Positions 1 to 11,645 of a DNA stretch of 64,000 nt are shown piece by piece. The notes under the pieces are model-generated. The model saw nothing but the letters and a program-made list of their open reading frames with translations, searched no databases and was not told where the DNA came from. The first letter of the stretch is position 1, and the number at the start of each line of letters is the position of its first letter. The DNA is taken from contig JAPXFQ010000065.1 of NCBI GenBank assembly GCA_028564705.1, positions 558,001-622,000 on the forward strand. Reading direction: 5' to 3'. Origin of the DNA: Apricaphanius iberus (taxonomy: Eukaryota > Chordata > Actinopteri > Cyprinodontiformes > Aphaniidae). The translations under genes were made by a program, and so were the position numbers.

Positions 1-1390
1 TTTCAGTCTACCTAAAAATCCACTTGATTGACAGACTTGAGGAAACTTGCATCATCTGTACCCAGTGCTCCAAAAAAGAAGTGATGAAAAAACGTATAAC
101 CAATAGGAGAAGCCAACAAGACAGAAAATATTATGTGAAACAATGAGAGGGATATAAACATCAAGGTAGCTTGCTGTGAAGAAACTTTGTGAGCAGATTA
201 GCTGTTATCCACATGTGAACTGCTTATCTATTATGGACCACAAGGACAGACAAAGTCCTTTGACTTTCTGATGAGAAATCGATTTATCCACAGGGAATAC
301 AACTAGTCCATCTTGGGATGGGAGACAGTGTCCATTAAAACCATTCAACATTAGGAAGCTGCTATTAAGCTGATTAAAAGCGGTTTAACATTAAGAATTT
401 GCCTATAAAAAGCATGCTATCTTTATCATGATCTACACAAAGCTATGTTAATCAAATGTGAGATTTAGACCAAAGGTGTTTTTCAGTAATTTGAACTCAG
501 CAGCAAAAACATGAATGTTTCAAATATTTAAAAATGCATTTTTAAAACTGTTAAAATGCTAGCTTACATCAATAATGCCACTGATGGTGTATTTCAGGAC
601 AAAATGTTTATGTTACCAAGATCTTACTGATATAAGTTGTTCTCTTTAACCTTTATAATGGAGCTTCCAAAGATAAAATGTTGACTCTCTAAGGGTTTGT
701 TTACCACCTATACTCTGTGATGAAAGGCTTCTTTCTCCTGTGTGATCTTAGAACCGCTCTTCTGACACTTCTACTCTCCCAATACAGGAGGCATCATTGA
801 AACAGCATCATTCAAGGACATGCAGCCTCTAGCTATTCCTGTAAACATCTAAGAGGAATGCTGTGGTCCAACTGATCCAAATATAGTATGAATATAGTCT
901 TACGCAGTCAGCATGTTGATCAGTAATCTGCATATTGTCAAGCAGATCTCTTTCCAATCACACATTTTGACTTGGGTGTTAGTAACAAGGTTTCCGTTCC
1001 TTATTAATTAGATTTTATTCCTTAAAATGGCTCCAGAATAAAATGAAAGTTTATCAGTATGTTCAACCATACATTGTGTTGGTTTTAGAATCAGTGATGT
1101 GATGCCACAATGTGATCATTTACAAGTTGAATCACAAGGTTAAACTTTATGATTTTGAAAATCTGAGACAAGGCCAGAACGGGAGGAATTTCTGTGACGA
1201 ATGTGAAGGAAGACAAAGTCAGGGAATGGCAAATTGTTTTGTAATCTGCATTAGGTCTATTACAGGAATAAACAACTGTGTTAGATATTAAATACAGAGT
1301 AGCGTTGTCCGAGTGACAAAAATAGATGATCAGAGTTGTGTTTTGCAGCAGGCCACAATAAAAGACCTGGCACTCTGGGTCCCTGAGTAA
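1..1390. other. Intronic sequence with no recognised feature
   Basis: AT-rich and non-repetitive by eye. The short open frames here show no domain, start context or splice signals that would support a gene. Confidence 0.6.
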
Positions 1391-1975
1391 CACAGTTTTA
1401 ACTGGTTTAAATCTTTTTTTTATGACTAGTTTTAACCGTTTTCAACACCACTAAATTTTAGAGACTTGTTTTTATCGGGGGCGTTTTTTTTTTGTTTTTT
1501 TTTTGTTTTTTAAATCAGAGCACGGAATACTTTTACTTCATCATGCCTCCATTCACCCATAACCCTGAATGTGATGGTTGCGTCAAGCTAACCCAGAAAA
1601 TTTTGGAACTGTAGCAGATGATCTCTTTGCTCCATCAAATCCAGGACCACAAGCTTCACTTGGACATCATCTTCGGCCGGAGTTTCGCCGCTGCCACTTG
1701 TGCTCACCTGGTGGACACAATTCCCTGCCAGCCGAGTAAAGCTGCAGAGGTGGAATTCATCACTGGATCTCCAGGCGGACTCAGACCGACGAACACGGAG
1801 GCACATCTACTGCAGAGGAGGAGCACTGGTTCCAGCAGGGGGCTAAACCAAAAGCCCCCATAAGCTCCGAGCACTCCAGTGCTCCAGGGTGCCTGGTCCT
1901 CTGTTGGGCCCTGCCGTGATGGCGTGCCCGTAGTGGCCGACACCGTTCTTCGCCACTCGGCCGGCTATTTCAAAC
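1391..1975 (+). mobile_element. L2/Maui-type LINE, 5' end fragment (5'UTR and start of ORF1)
   Basis: The segment matches in order the 5' end of the L2 copy at 46661-46105 on the other strand: CACAGTTTTAAC-type leader repeats, then an ORF1 starting at 1543. ORF1 has a CDGC motif followed by a leucine heptad stretch (KLTQKILEL, then MISLLHQIQDH), probably a short coiled coil. Codon 24 is TAG where the other copy has Glu, so this copy is dead. Only the 5' end is present, and the sequence changes abruptly near 1975. A 5'-only LINE fragment is unusual because ordinary insertions lose the 5' end, so a later deletion or rearrangement is likely. Confidence 0.7.
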
Positions 1976-2084
1976 TGTTAAGTTAATCTGCCAAACATGC
2001 AGCAGGTCCTGGACGGTGAAATATTCTCTGTCCAGCATAAGCCTGCAGACCAACCACCCACCACGCTCATCATCAGGGACTTGA
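1976..2084. other. Short unassigned segment between L2 and Tc1 fragments
   Basis: About 110 bp not matching either neighbour. An open frame crosses it on both strands but carries no motif I recognise. It may be a scrap of another retroelement. Confidence 0.35.
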
Positions 2085-2648
2085 TAGAAGGATGGATGGG
2101 GCCATGTATCGTGAGATCTTGGCCAACAATCTCCTTCCCTAAGCATGACAATGACCCGAAACACACAGCCAGGGCAACTAAGGAGTGGCTCTGTAGGAAG
2201 CATCGCATGGTTCTGGAGTGGCCTAGCCAGTCTTCAGACCTGAATCCAATAAAAAATCTTTGGAGAAAGCTGAAAGTCTGCGTTGTCCAGCGACAGCCCA
2301 GAACCCTGAACGCTCTGGAGAAGATCTGTGTGGAGAACTTGGCCAAAATCCCTGCTGTAGTGTGTGCAAACCTGGTGAAGAACTACAGATAACAATTTAT
2401 CTTTATAACTGCAAGCAGAGCTTTCTGTACCAAATATTAAGTTCTGTTTGTCTGATGTATCAAATACTTATGTCATGCAATAAAAAATGGAACTTATTTA
2501 AAAATCATCCACAGTGATTTTCATCATTTTTTTAGAGTCCCTCACAGATGAAGAATATATATGATACAAATTACAGACCTCTACGTGCTTTGTAAGTGGG
2601 ACAACTTAAAAAAGGGCAGTGTGTCAAATACTTGTTCTCCCCTCTGTA
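2085..2648 (+). mobile_element. Tc1-like DNA transposon, 3' half with transposase C-terminus and right terminal repeat
   Basis: The plus strand encodes the end of a Tc1 transposase: [16 protein letters not shown], which carries the second catalytic Asp, then [17 protein letters not shown]. The catalytic Glu in the normal NPIENLW is replaced by Lys, so the protein would be inactive even if complete. Before it, [15 protein letters not shown] is readable in another frame, so a small deletion or frameshift separates the two. The tail holds the inner terminal repeat (TACAGACCTCTACGTGCTTT) and ends at TACTTGTTCTCCCCTCTGTA near 2648, as in related fish elements. The first half of the element is missing. 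Confidence 0.85.
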
Positions 2649-2652
2649 CTTA

Positions 2653-2685
2653 CGATAGATAGATTGATCGATAGATCGATAGATA
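2653..2685. repeat. GATA/GATC microsatellite at the Rex1 3' end
   Basis: An imperfect GATA repeat with GATC and GATT variants. It is probably the Rex1 tail rather than an independent microsatellite. Confidence 0.75.
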
Positions 2686-4225
2686 ATTTGTCCCCAAAAA
2701 GGGGAAATTTAATTTCTCAATTGCTCGTATATTTACAAATACATCTTACATTGGAAGAAAAAGAAAGATAAGTAATGTTGATAAAATAATTTAGGAAACA
2801 TGTTTGATGTCTCTGTTGAATAATCTTATGGCTGCAGGAACAAATTATCTCCTGAACCTCTCAGTCCTACATATCAATAAGATCAATCTTTCACTGCATA
2901 TGCTTCTCTGGCTGGTCAGCACATCATCTAGGGGGTGTTTAGTATTATCCAGAATGCCCTGCAACTTCCTCCTCATCTGCCTCTTCACCACAATTCTTAC
3001 AGGGTCCAGCTCCCGACCCAGTACAGAACTGGCCTTTTTGACCAGTTTGTCCAGATGTGTACAGTCTTTGTCTGTAGTGCTACTTCCCCAGCATACAACA
3101 GCAAACAGAAGCACACTGATGACTATCTTGTAAAAAATCTGCAGCATGTCACTGCAAAAATCAAAGGACCTTAGCCACCTAAGGTAAAAAAAACGACTCT
3201 GTCCCTTCCTGTATGCTTTGTCTGTATTGGTGGTCCACTCCAGTTTCTGACCCAGAACCACCCCCAAGTATCTGTAGGACTCCACAGTCACTATTTCCTC
3301 CCAATCTATGAAGACTGGCTGTCTTGGTGGTTTAAATCTTCTGAAATCCACCTCCAGCTCCTTGGTCTTAGTGGTGTTCAGAAGAAGGCAGTGTTTTTTG
3401 CTCCAGTCAGTGAAGGTCTCCACCAGGTCCCTGTACTCCCCCTCCTGTCCACCGCGCACACACGCCACAACAGCTGTATCATCTGAGTACTTCTGGAGTT
3501 GGCAGGACTCTGAGTTGTATCTGCAGTCTGATGTGTAGCGTGTGAACATAAAGGGAGCCAAAACATTCCAGTGCTGCATTCCAGTGTCCCAGAAACACAT
3601 CTCCCCACCCTGACATAATGAGATCTGGATTTTAGGTAGTCAATAATCCAGGATGTCAGGGAGTGGGCTACACCCAAACCCACAAATTTGTTGCTAAGTT
3701 TGGAGGGCTTTATGGTGTTAAAAGCACTGTAGAAGTCAAAGAACATTATCCTGACATAAGAACCAGGCACATCCAGGTAGGAGTGTGCCCGGTGCCGCAG
3801 GTACTTCAACTCCTAAGTGTTTCTCATACGCAAACTGGAGGGGGTCTAGTTTCTCAGCAACCTGCAGTTTCATTCTACGGACAAAGAGCCGCTCTAAGGT
3901 CTTCATGATGCGAGAAGTCAAAGCCACTGGTCTGAAATCATTCAGCTCTACCGGTTGCTCTATTTTGGGCACCGGTATGAGACATGAAGTCTTCCACAGC
4001 ACAGGACTTTTTCTACCTGAAGACTCAGATTGAAGAGCCTCTGCAGAGGAACTGCCAGTTGTCCTGCACGCTCCTGCAGAAGCCTTGGACAAACTCCATC
4101 TGGACCAACAGCCTTGTCTGGTCGTAGTGTCCTGAGCTCAACTCCCACCTCTTCTAACTTCATCAATCTTTTATGGCATGTCCTCAATGAACTTGTGGCA
4201 TCACCCATGATTGTTCAAAAATAAA
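2653..4225 (-). mobile_element. Rex1-type non-LTR retrotransposon, 5'-truncated, with broken reverse transcriptase
   Basis: On the minus strand several open frames (4208-3960, 4092-3736, 3809-3378, 3600-2845) overlap in different frames and together cover a LINE reverse transcriptase: DKAVGPDGV, LIPVPK, NDFRPVALTS, FFDFYSAFNTI, the catalytic-site variant KYSDDTAVVA, then the ESYRYLGVVL region and a C-terminal part ending near 2845. At least three frameshifts separate them. The 3' end has the GGGGACAAAT motif and a GATA/GATC-rich tail, typical of Rex1. The start is missing: no endonuclease is present. It lies next to the end of the Tc1 fragment. Confidence 0.85.
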
Positions 4226-5734
4226 AGTAAAAGCGAAAAGGTAGTAAATACAGAATTATCAGTGAGACTGGCAGTGAGCCGATTTACAGACAGTAATCTA
4301 TGCTTCATGTAATACAAGGAAAACACTCTGCTTACATGGTAAAAACATGTAAATGTGCTAAAAGCCCACAAACACTACTAAGCACTATATTTATCAAGAA
4401 TAAGCATTAAATTATTTGTGTAAATCTTTAAATAATACTTCAGCTAAAGATTTACTAAAGGCAAAAAAATGATTTTCAAGACTCTGGAAGATCATAAAAA
4501 TCCAACTTATGACTCAGTGTGTCTACAGGTGAAGACAAATTGCTCTGAAAATGAGATGCTTTGAAGTAGAAAGAAATTCATGACTATGCAGGGGAAGACG
4601 AGAGACCTGTCTATTTCTTAGAGACGCAGCCATGCATAGTGTTGTTAATTATGAGGTGCAAAATGCTACCACAGGCTTACAGACACTTTGTATCAACAAT
4701 ATTTTAAATACCTTCGCCTCTATAAGACTTTGCGGGTTGTTCTATGTTTCATGATGAAAGCTCAGGTACAGTTTCATAAATGTTTATTTATCAATAATAT
4801 ATCAGTGAGATTCTTAGCAAATTATTAGAGCATGCTCTGGATTTAAAAATGAAAGAAGTGTCTTCCTTTGAAAAAAAATTGTGTTAGGAAAAATAGATCG
4901 TGTGAGGATTAGGACTGCTTTAGTTTAACTCATTTACATCCCCAGCATCAGCAATCCAATGCTACTTGAGAAGGGATTAAACCTCTCTCCCCTTGACTTT
5001 AATCAGATATGCAGCACTTGTCTTTCTACTTTGAAATATTCACCCCCAAGGAATGAAGGGAAGGAACTCATGTATAATTTTCAACACTACCTAAGTTTTT
5101 TTCCTGTGATAAAATCCATGTTAATGTAAAGCAGTGGCACTTTCTTCGGAATGTCTCTCATTTGCTCTGCAGCATCTCATGTCAAATACCAGTTATATTG
5201 AAGAATGGTAATAGGTCTATAATGGGGGCCATGGTACATTTATATTGCGTCATGCTCATTGCTTTGGATCATTTTGTTATAACAGCCATCTTTTGCCTTT
5301 CTGAAGTTTTAAATGAGCATCAAGAAAAGAGCAGGAGGTGTGAATGAGCAATTAGAAATGGTAATACACAATAAAAGTAAGAATTTGTTCTGTTTCATGA
5401 ATGACATTTCAATTATTTTAATCACAATAATCTCACTATTGAAATTACAGTCAGTTTTTAATAGACAAGGAACCTAATTTCTAAAATTTAGCCTGTTGTG
5501 CTCAGTTATCAGACTAATTCTTTTACAAAGGAACAGCATCAACGTTTTTCTATCACTGAAGAGTCAGTTTGCATAGCTGTTTTTTTTTTAAAGCCAAGGA
5601 ATCATGTAGCCTAATATTCCTATTTTGTTGAAGACTGACTGGCACCCAAAGTGACAGAATATTAATAGACCATATTCTTAGGTTACAGTGCTGTTTAATG
5701 GATGTCAGGACACAATTTTGACAAAAAGGATCAT
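4226..5734. other. Intronic sequence with no recognised feature
   Basis: About 1.5 kb without recognisable coding or repeat structure. It includes runs of A and T and one 61-codon open frame (5162-5347) with no motif. Confidence 0.55.
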
Positions 5735-6000
5735 GGGGTGGCTGCAGTTCAGTGGTAGAGTAGTTGGCCTGCAACCCAGAGTGGGTTCAATTCCTGCTAT
5801 ATGATGTTGGGCGTGTAGCAAAACACTTGGGCCAAACACTCCCCCTACCTTGCCTACTGGTGTTGGCCAGAAGGGCTGATGGTGCAAAATGTCAGCCTGT
5901 CCCAGGGCAGCTTGCTTTCACTAATGCGTGAGAGTGAATGAATTGTAAAATGATTTGTGGGTCTCAAAAAGCGCTATATAAATTCAATTCATTATTATTT
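5735..6000 (+). mobile_element. tRNA-derived SINE with L2-type tail
   Basis: The 5' part has a tRNA-like A box (GTTCAGTGGTAGAG) and B box (GGGTTCAATTCC), the pol III promoter arrangement. The 3' part ends in AAAAAGCGCTATATAAATTC followed by an ATT-rich tail, a tail shared with L2 LINEs, which would let it use L2 reverse transcriptase. The last part, from 5908, is repeated at 6717 by the tandem duplication. Confidence 0.7.
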
Positions 6001-6716
6001 TTAAACAGACTTCTGGCCTGTGTGATGGGATGTACTGTATAGCCATTGATTTTTCTTTGTGCGTTTTTTTCTCCATAGATTGTTGATTTTGTCACATCTC
6101 TTTTCCTTCAATCAGTTTCCCTGACATTATGTTTACACAGTAAAAAAACAAATATACTGCACTTCAAATAAAGATCTCTGTATATGATTATTTTGTCCCA
6201 CTTTTTCAACTTTCTGAAGCTATATGAAGCCCCATAAACACCACTTGTGTTTTTCTAGACAGAAATATGTTACCACCATGTCTTTATTTTTAATGTCCGC
6301 CTTTGCGCCAGTGTTTGATAGAGAGAAAAGCTGTAAAAAATATTCACCTCCCCTTCTTATGTCTAACATAAGGCAAAAGAAGGCAAGGAAACTTTATCTG
6401 TATAGCACACGTTCAACAACAATGCAATATAAGGTCCTTTGCAGTGGTCTGGATGTTTGTTCATGATAATGGGATAATGGAATCTGAAAGCTGCTTCTCT
6501 ATGTTTGGTTCTAAATCTATGGATGACTAGTAGACTAGAGTTGGAAGACCTGAGTAGACTAGGTGGTTGGTATGGTGACAACAGGTCTTCAACATACTTT
6601 GGAGCTAAGCCATTCAATGATTTATAAACTAGTAGGACTATTTTGACATGTATTCTCTGAGCTACAGGGAGCCACTGTGAAGACTTTAGAACTAGGGTGA
6701 TGTGCTCTACTTTTCT
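5908..6716. repeat. 809-bp tandem duplication, first copy
   Basis: The unit runs from CAGCTTGCTTTCACTAATG at 5908 to GCTCTACTTTTCT at 6716 and repeats at once at 6717. It contains the SINE tail, about 380 bp of other sequence and an L2 3' end. The copies differ at only a couple of positions by eye (for example G at about 6215 against C at about 7024). Confidence 0.93.
6378..6716 (-). mobile_element. L2-type LINE 3' fragment (first duplicate)
   Basis: The minus strand encodes the L2 ORF2 C-terminus (HITLVLKSSQWLPVAQRI, then VYKSLNGLAPKYVEDLL and FRFHYP), followed by the 3' tail with TGCTATACAGATAAAG. It is cut at 6716 by the tandem duplication junction, which fuses it in frame to SINE sequence. 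Confidence 0.8.
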
Positions 6717-7525
6717 CAGCTTGCTTTCACTAATGCGTGAGAGTGAATGAATTGTAAAATGATTTGTGGGTCTCAAAAAGCGCTATATAAATTCAATTCA
6801 TTATTATTTTTAAACAGACTTCTGGCCTGTGTGATGGGATGTACTGTATAGCCATTGATTTTTCTTTGTGCGTTTTTTTCTCCATAGATTGTTGATTTTG
6901 TCACATCTCTTTTCCTTCAATCAGTTTCCCTGACATTATGTTTACACAGTAAAAAAACAAATATACTGCACTTCAAATAAAGATCTCTGTATATGATTAT
7001 TTTGTCCCACTTTTTCAACTTTCTCAAGCTATATGAAGCCCCATAAACACCACTTGTGTTTTTCTAGACAGAAATATGTTACCACCATGTCTTTATTTTC
7101 AATGTCCGCCTTTGCGCCAGTGTTTGATAGAGAGAAAAGCTGTAAAAAATATTCACCTCCCCTTCTTATGTCTAACATAAGGCAAAAGAAGGCAAGGAAA
7201 CTTTATCTGTATAGCACACGTTCAACAACAATGCAATATAAGGTCCTTTGCAGTGGTCTGGATGTTTGTTCATGATAATGGGATAATGGAATCTGAAAGC
7301 TGCTTCTCTATGTTTGGTTCTAAATCTATGGATGACTAGTAGACTAGAGTTGGAAGACCTGAGTAGACTAGGTGGTTGGTATGGTGACAACAGGTCTTCA
7401 ACATACTTTGGAGCTAAGCCATTCAATGATTTATAAACTAGTAGGACTATTTTGACATGTATTCTCTGAGCTACAGGGAGCCACTGTGAAGACTTTAGAA
7501 CTAGGGTGATGTGCTCTACTTTTCT
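6717..7525. repeat. 809-bp tandem duplication, second copy
   Basis: Nearly identical to 5908-6716. Its right edge continues into further L2 sequence, so this copy keeps the original right flank, and the first copy keeps the complete SINE and left flank. Confidence 0.93.
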
Positions 7526-7760
7526 GGTTCTCGTGAGAAAACGAGCAGCAGTGTTCTGGATCAGCTGCAGCTCTCTGATTGACTTTTTCGGCAGATCTGT
7601 TTCGACACTGTTGCAATAATCAATTTTAGTAAAGATAAATGCATGGATGAGTTTTTTGAGATCCTATTGCAACACTAGCCCTTCATTTCTAGAAATCTTC
7701 TTCAGGTGACGGAATACATAACAAGTGTTGTTCAAAACTTAGCTCAGCTTTCATGCCAAT
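7187..7760 (-). mobile_element. L2-type LINE 3' fragment (second duplicate, longer)
   Basis: The same C-terminal reading as 6378-6716. An in-frame stop follows the first third, and the L2 sequence continues upstream to about 7760 (NTAARFLTRT-like and following sequence in shifted frames). It is an inactive 5'-truncated copy; the left border of L2 similarity is approximate. Confidence 0.75.
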
Positions 7761-8237
7761 GAAATAAGGCACACAATCAAGGCCACCTTTGACTGGCTCA
7801 AAAATACTTTTTTTAATGGCCTAGTCAAATTTGATACTGTACATGCTTCAAAACTCTCCAAAGTGGTTGAATTAAAATAATTTCACAAAGAAGACAGGAC
7901 CAATATTTCTGCAGAGCAATCAAAGGTGTTGCCACAAAGGCTAACAGTAGGAGGGTAGGGTTACAGAGTATGGAAACAGGTTTTATGTTGCTGAGTTAAC
8001 TTTAAAATAATCAGGGATGTGCAGAATGTGCGATCTCTGAGGAAGAAAGATCAAAAGGACCAGCAATTAATTTTTGTGTACTGTAGTGCACATTTGTTTT
8101 TTGATCATATTTCTCACACTACACATGCCACTCTGCTAAGTCCTGATAGTTTTCAGAAAGCACAGCTGTACCTTTAAGATGATGTCACATGTTTGGGGGT
8201 GTGACCTTCCCAACCTATTTTTCTCGCTCTTTTGAGA
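7761..8237. other. Unassigned sequence upstream of the piggyBac remnant
   Basis: No gene is visible. It may contain the 5' leader and terminal repeat of the piggyBac element, but no TTAA-flanked inverted repeat could be matched to the 3' side. Confidence 0.4.
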
Positions 8238-10165
8238 ATGGCTGACATCTCAACAAGCACATTTTACACAAGGAAGAAAGGTGAGACTTTTCATATTTAA
8301 ACAGTTTTTTAAATTGTATATTTTGGTGGATTCGACTAAATCAACATCGAATACGTGTTTTGAAAGAGTTGTTTTGAAGGAAGGTGATTTAGTTTAATAG
8401 GGTAAATTATTAATTTATTGAATTTAATTTATTGAATTGTACTGTAGTGCACCTCACTGTTTGTTTTTTCTAGTGGACAGGTCTCTGACAGAGGCAGAGA
8501 TAATTCTAACAAGACTAACTGAGGGAGATTCAGACACAGACTTTTCAGGAGATGAGACACAAGAGACCCAGGCAGGAGAGGGGGAGGACTCAGATGAAGA
8601 AGCAGATGAGGATGACCAAGATGGAGGGACTGATGGAGTTGAGAGAGACACAGAACCAGCTAATGTTGTCCGATCTGGGGCAAGAGCAACATGTAGGGAT
8701 CTCAGATTTCTAAATAATATCTATTTACTCATTTTTGTTTAATTTAGAGCAGAAAGGGAAAGGTAACCCTTAAGAAATGTGTTACAATAAATGCAATTTA
8801 CTTTTAAATCATAAATGTGTTGTAAATCATTGTTTTTGCTAAATTATATTTCTCTTTTAGGTTCATGCCCATGTTGGAAGAATGAAGAAGTGCAGATGAG
8901 AGTGACAATAAAAAGAAGTGATTGAAGCACACAGCAGTACTTCAAGCAGTACATAGATAAAACTCTAATACAGGCAAGGCAAGGTGACACTTTCAACACA
9001 AGGCAATTCAAGGTGCTTTACATGATTAGAAAATTTGAACAATTAAAACATAGAATCACTAAAAGAAATCTTAAACGAACATTTACAAGACCTTTCCTTC
9101 TTCACAAACCAGCATATTGTTCATGGTCTAGTTTAAACACAACCCCAGATGAGATTAGCACCTTTTTAGTAATTGCTATACACAAGGCATGCCTTGGATA
9201 TCCAAGAATTAAAATGTACTGGGCTGCCCAGAGTTCCAGTTATAGCTAATTCCATGACCTGTGATCCTTTTTACAAGATCAGATCTTCACTAAAAGTGAT
9301 TAATGATCTGAAGGTGCCACAACACGAAAAGAAAATGGAACCCCGGTGGAAAATTAGACCAATTCTGAAGAGAGACCTGCAAAGTTGTCTCCAACTACCT
9401 AGGAAAATAAAAGGTCTGTTTTGATTAACAGTTGGTTCTGTTTACTGGCCATTGTCCAGTTCGTCACTTTGTGCCTGGGAAGCCAAATCGAACAGGGTTA
9501 AATGTATTTGTTCTTGCAAGTCCAAGTGGATTAGTACTTGATTTTGAAACCTACATGGGACAGAACGCCTTCACTCAAGTTCCACAAATCGGATCGGTGG
9601 AAATACTGTCCTACGTTTGACTGAGACACTTCCCAGAGGATCTTTGGTCTACTTTGACCGGTATTTTACCACTATCAGTCTTCTTGATGCTCTTAAAGCA
9701 AGGGGTCTGAGTGCTACAGGAACAATTCAAAAGAGCAGGATCCCAATGGAGTTCCACTTTACAGCCGATAACATCCTGAGTGTGAAACCAAGAGGGTCAT
9801 CAGAAATGACTGTACGGAAACCTGATGAATTGGCAATCATCAACTGGATGGACAACAAGCCTGTTGTCTTGGCATCCATTGCCCCTGGACTTTACCCCCA
9901 GGACACCTGTCAAACATGGTCAAAGAAAGATAAAAGACAAGTCCAAATCCCAAGACCAGCAGTGGTTGCCGAATATAACATCAACATGGGAGGGGTTGAC
10001 ATGTATGAGCTCATGCTCAGCTTCTATAAAATGTCCAGAGGGACCAAGAAGTGGACGGTTCGCACCATATTTCACTTTGTTGATTTGGCTATCAGTAACT
10101 TGTGGCTTCAGTATCGCCGAGACAGCCAGTTCTTGCAACGAGCCAACAATTATTTGGATCATTGA
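8238..10165 (+). pseudogene. piggyBac-type transposase pseudogene (PGBD-like), split by introns and frameshifts
   Basis: Coding pieces appear in order. A first exon from ATG 8238 to 8280 ends at GTGAG. A second exon starts after TAG at 8473 in matching phase and is very acidic (GEGEDSDEEADEDD), as piggyBac N-termini often are. Then come DDE-domain pieces: [19 protein letters not shown] with [21 protein letters not shown] with [13 protein letters not shown], and the last piece from 9617 with VYFDRYFTT and NMGGVDMYE. These keep the second and third catalytic Asp (codons at 9656 and 9998). At the first catalytic Asp (9423-9425) the next codon is TAA where Glu is normal. At least three frame changes and that stop make it non-functional. 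No Cys-rich C-terminal motif follows the stop at 10163. Confidence 0.85.
8974..9045 (-). mobile_element. Short L2-type 3' tail inside the piggyBac remnant
   Basis: GGCAAGGCAAGGTGACACTT and AAGGCAATTCAAGGTGCTTT resemble the reverse complement of L2 3' ends. It interrupts the transposase between the acidic N-terminal part and the DDE domain. Confidence 0.45.
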
Positions 10166-10167
10166 TC

Positions 10168-11645
10168 AATTGGATAAGGTCTCGACTCGATTAATCAATT
10201 AATCGGATTCGTGGGGAAAATTTTAAAAAGTGCTATGGAAACGTTTTTTTCTCTCCTTCCTTCCTTCACTTTATTTAACAACAGAAAATTATTAAAAAAC
10301 AGTTCAATAGCTCGCAAAACAACATGTCATCACCTCAAATGCCGTACAGCTGTAGAAATATAAAATAAACAATAAATGAAAAATTGTTTTAAATGGTTAT
10401 GCCTCAGGGCTGCATGGTGGCGCAGTGGTTAACAAGAAGTTTGTGGGTTCGTATCCCAGCCCAGGGTCTTTCTGCATGGAGTTTGCATGTTCTCCCCCGT
10501 GCATGCGTGGGTTCCCTCCGGGTACTCCGGCTTCCTCCCACAGTCCAAAAACATGACTGTCAGGTTAATTGATCTCTCCAAATTGTCCTTAGGTGTGAGT
10601 GTGTGCATGGTTGTTTGTCCTGTCTGTCTCTATGTGGCCCTGTGATGGGCTGGCGACCTGTCCGGGGTGTGCCCCGTCTCTCGCCCGTTGGCAGCTGGGG
10701 ATGGGCACCAGCCCCCCCGCGACCCATTAAGGATTAAGCGGTTAAGAAAATGGATCGATCGATGGGTTATGCCTCATCAAATTGCTGTAAGGAAAAATGT
10801 GCCTTATTACCAACATAAAAAGAGGTTGTTTTGTTTTGCTTAAAAGTGACCTGGGCTATTAGAAACATAACAAATTAACATTAAAATCAAACCAAAACAT
10901 CATAACATGCTCCCACCTCAGATATCCTACAGCTGTTGAATTATCAAATAATTAAGAATAAAAAATAGTTTTAAATGGTTTTGCTTTATCAAAGTTTGTT
11001 AAGGACAACATAAAAAAATCTACATCAAAACAAGTAGCACAATAGGCATAAGCACATTCTCCAGCGTCATGCATAACCAAATACAGGACCAAATACATGA
11101 CAACATAATCATAACTTAGCTTACAAGTACAGGTGCTAAAATAAACAGCAACAACTTCTGTGCTTTCGGTCAATGTAGTTAACACATGTTGCTCACTGTT
11201 TGTCTAGCCCTGCATGATGAGCTGGATGGCAAGTAGAAATGCACCAAACTCTTACAGAATTCTCTTACCAAGACACTACAATTCATTACTTAAAAAGTAC
11301 GTTTTTTGCAACTTACGCAGACACTGTGCTCTCCGTTTCCTCACTGAAGACTCCAACATGCGTGCATTTGTGAGGCTACATCATCACCGTCATGCAAGGT
11401 CGGACTTACAGATGTTGCAGGTAACAAAAGTCTTTGCATTAATTATTGTCTAGGTCTACCTGCAATGCTCCGCTGCAGCCTACAACCTTCGTGGAGAGTT
11501 GTTCGCGTGGACTGTTAAATAAAGGTTACGCAAAAAAAGTCGACCAAATTAGACCTCGTAATCACACTACACAATGAATCGAGGACGAAACTTGTTGCAA
11601 ATGCTTTTTATCATCGAATTTTATTGATTCGTTCTTGCAGCCCTA
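10168..11645. mobile_element. hAT-like element remnant with internal degenerate duplication
   Basis: The right end, GATTCGTTCTTGCAGCCCTA, is the reverse complement of the TAGGGCTGCAA start common to fish hAT elements. The left end has the matching CGATTAATCAATTAATCG stretch but lacks a clear terminus. Inside, about 10260-10406 plus 10777-10830 resembles 10860-11010 (ACAGCTGT, then AATTGTTTTAAATGGTT), an old tandem duplication. No transposase is readable. A SINE is inserted at 10407. Confidence 0.5.
10407..10764 (+). mobile_element. tRNA-derived SINE, copy 1, with 12-bp target duplication
   Basis: The head has a tRNA-like GGTGGCGCAGTGGTTAAC and GGGTTCGTATCCC (A and B boxes). The body has GTTTGCATGTTCTCCCCCGT and CCCACAGTCCAAAAACATG, and the tail reads GTTAAGAAAATGGATCGATC. 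It is flanked by GGTTATGCCTCA at 10395-10406 and 10765-10776, so both edges are exact. Same family as 35370-35670 and 62038-62407. Confidence 0.88.

Noticed and set aside
2845..4208. Long overlapping open frames on the minus strand that could look like a host gene
   Set aside because: They encode consecutive reverse transcriptase motifs in shifted frames, ending in a Rex1-type tail; this is one broken LINE.
5751..5800. tRNA-like A and B boxes as a possible functional tRNA gene
   Set aside because: No full cloverleaf or anticodon arm; the boxes belong to a SINE head that continues into an L2 tail.
8437..8742. Acidic 101-codon frame as an independent gene
   Set aside because: It starts inside an apparent intron, and its acidic part fits the piggyBac N-terminus that joins the exon at 8238.
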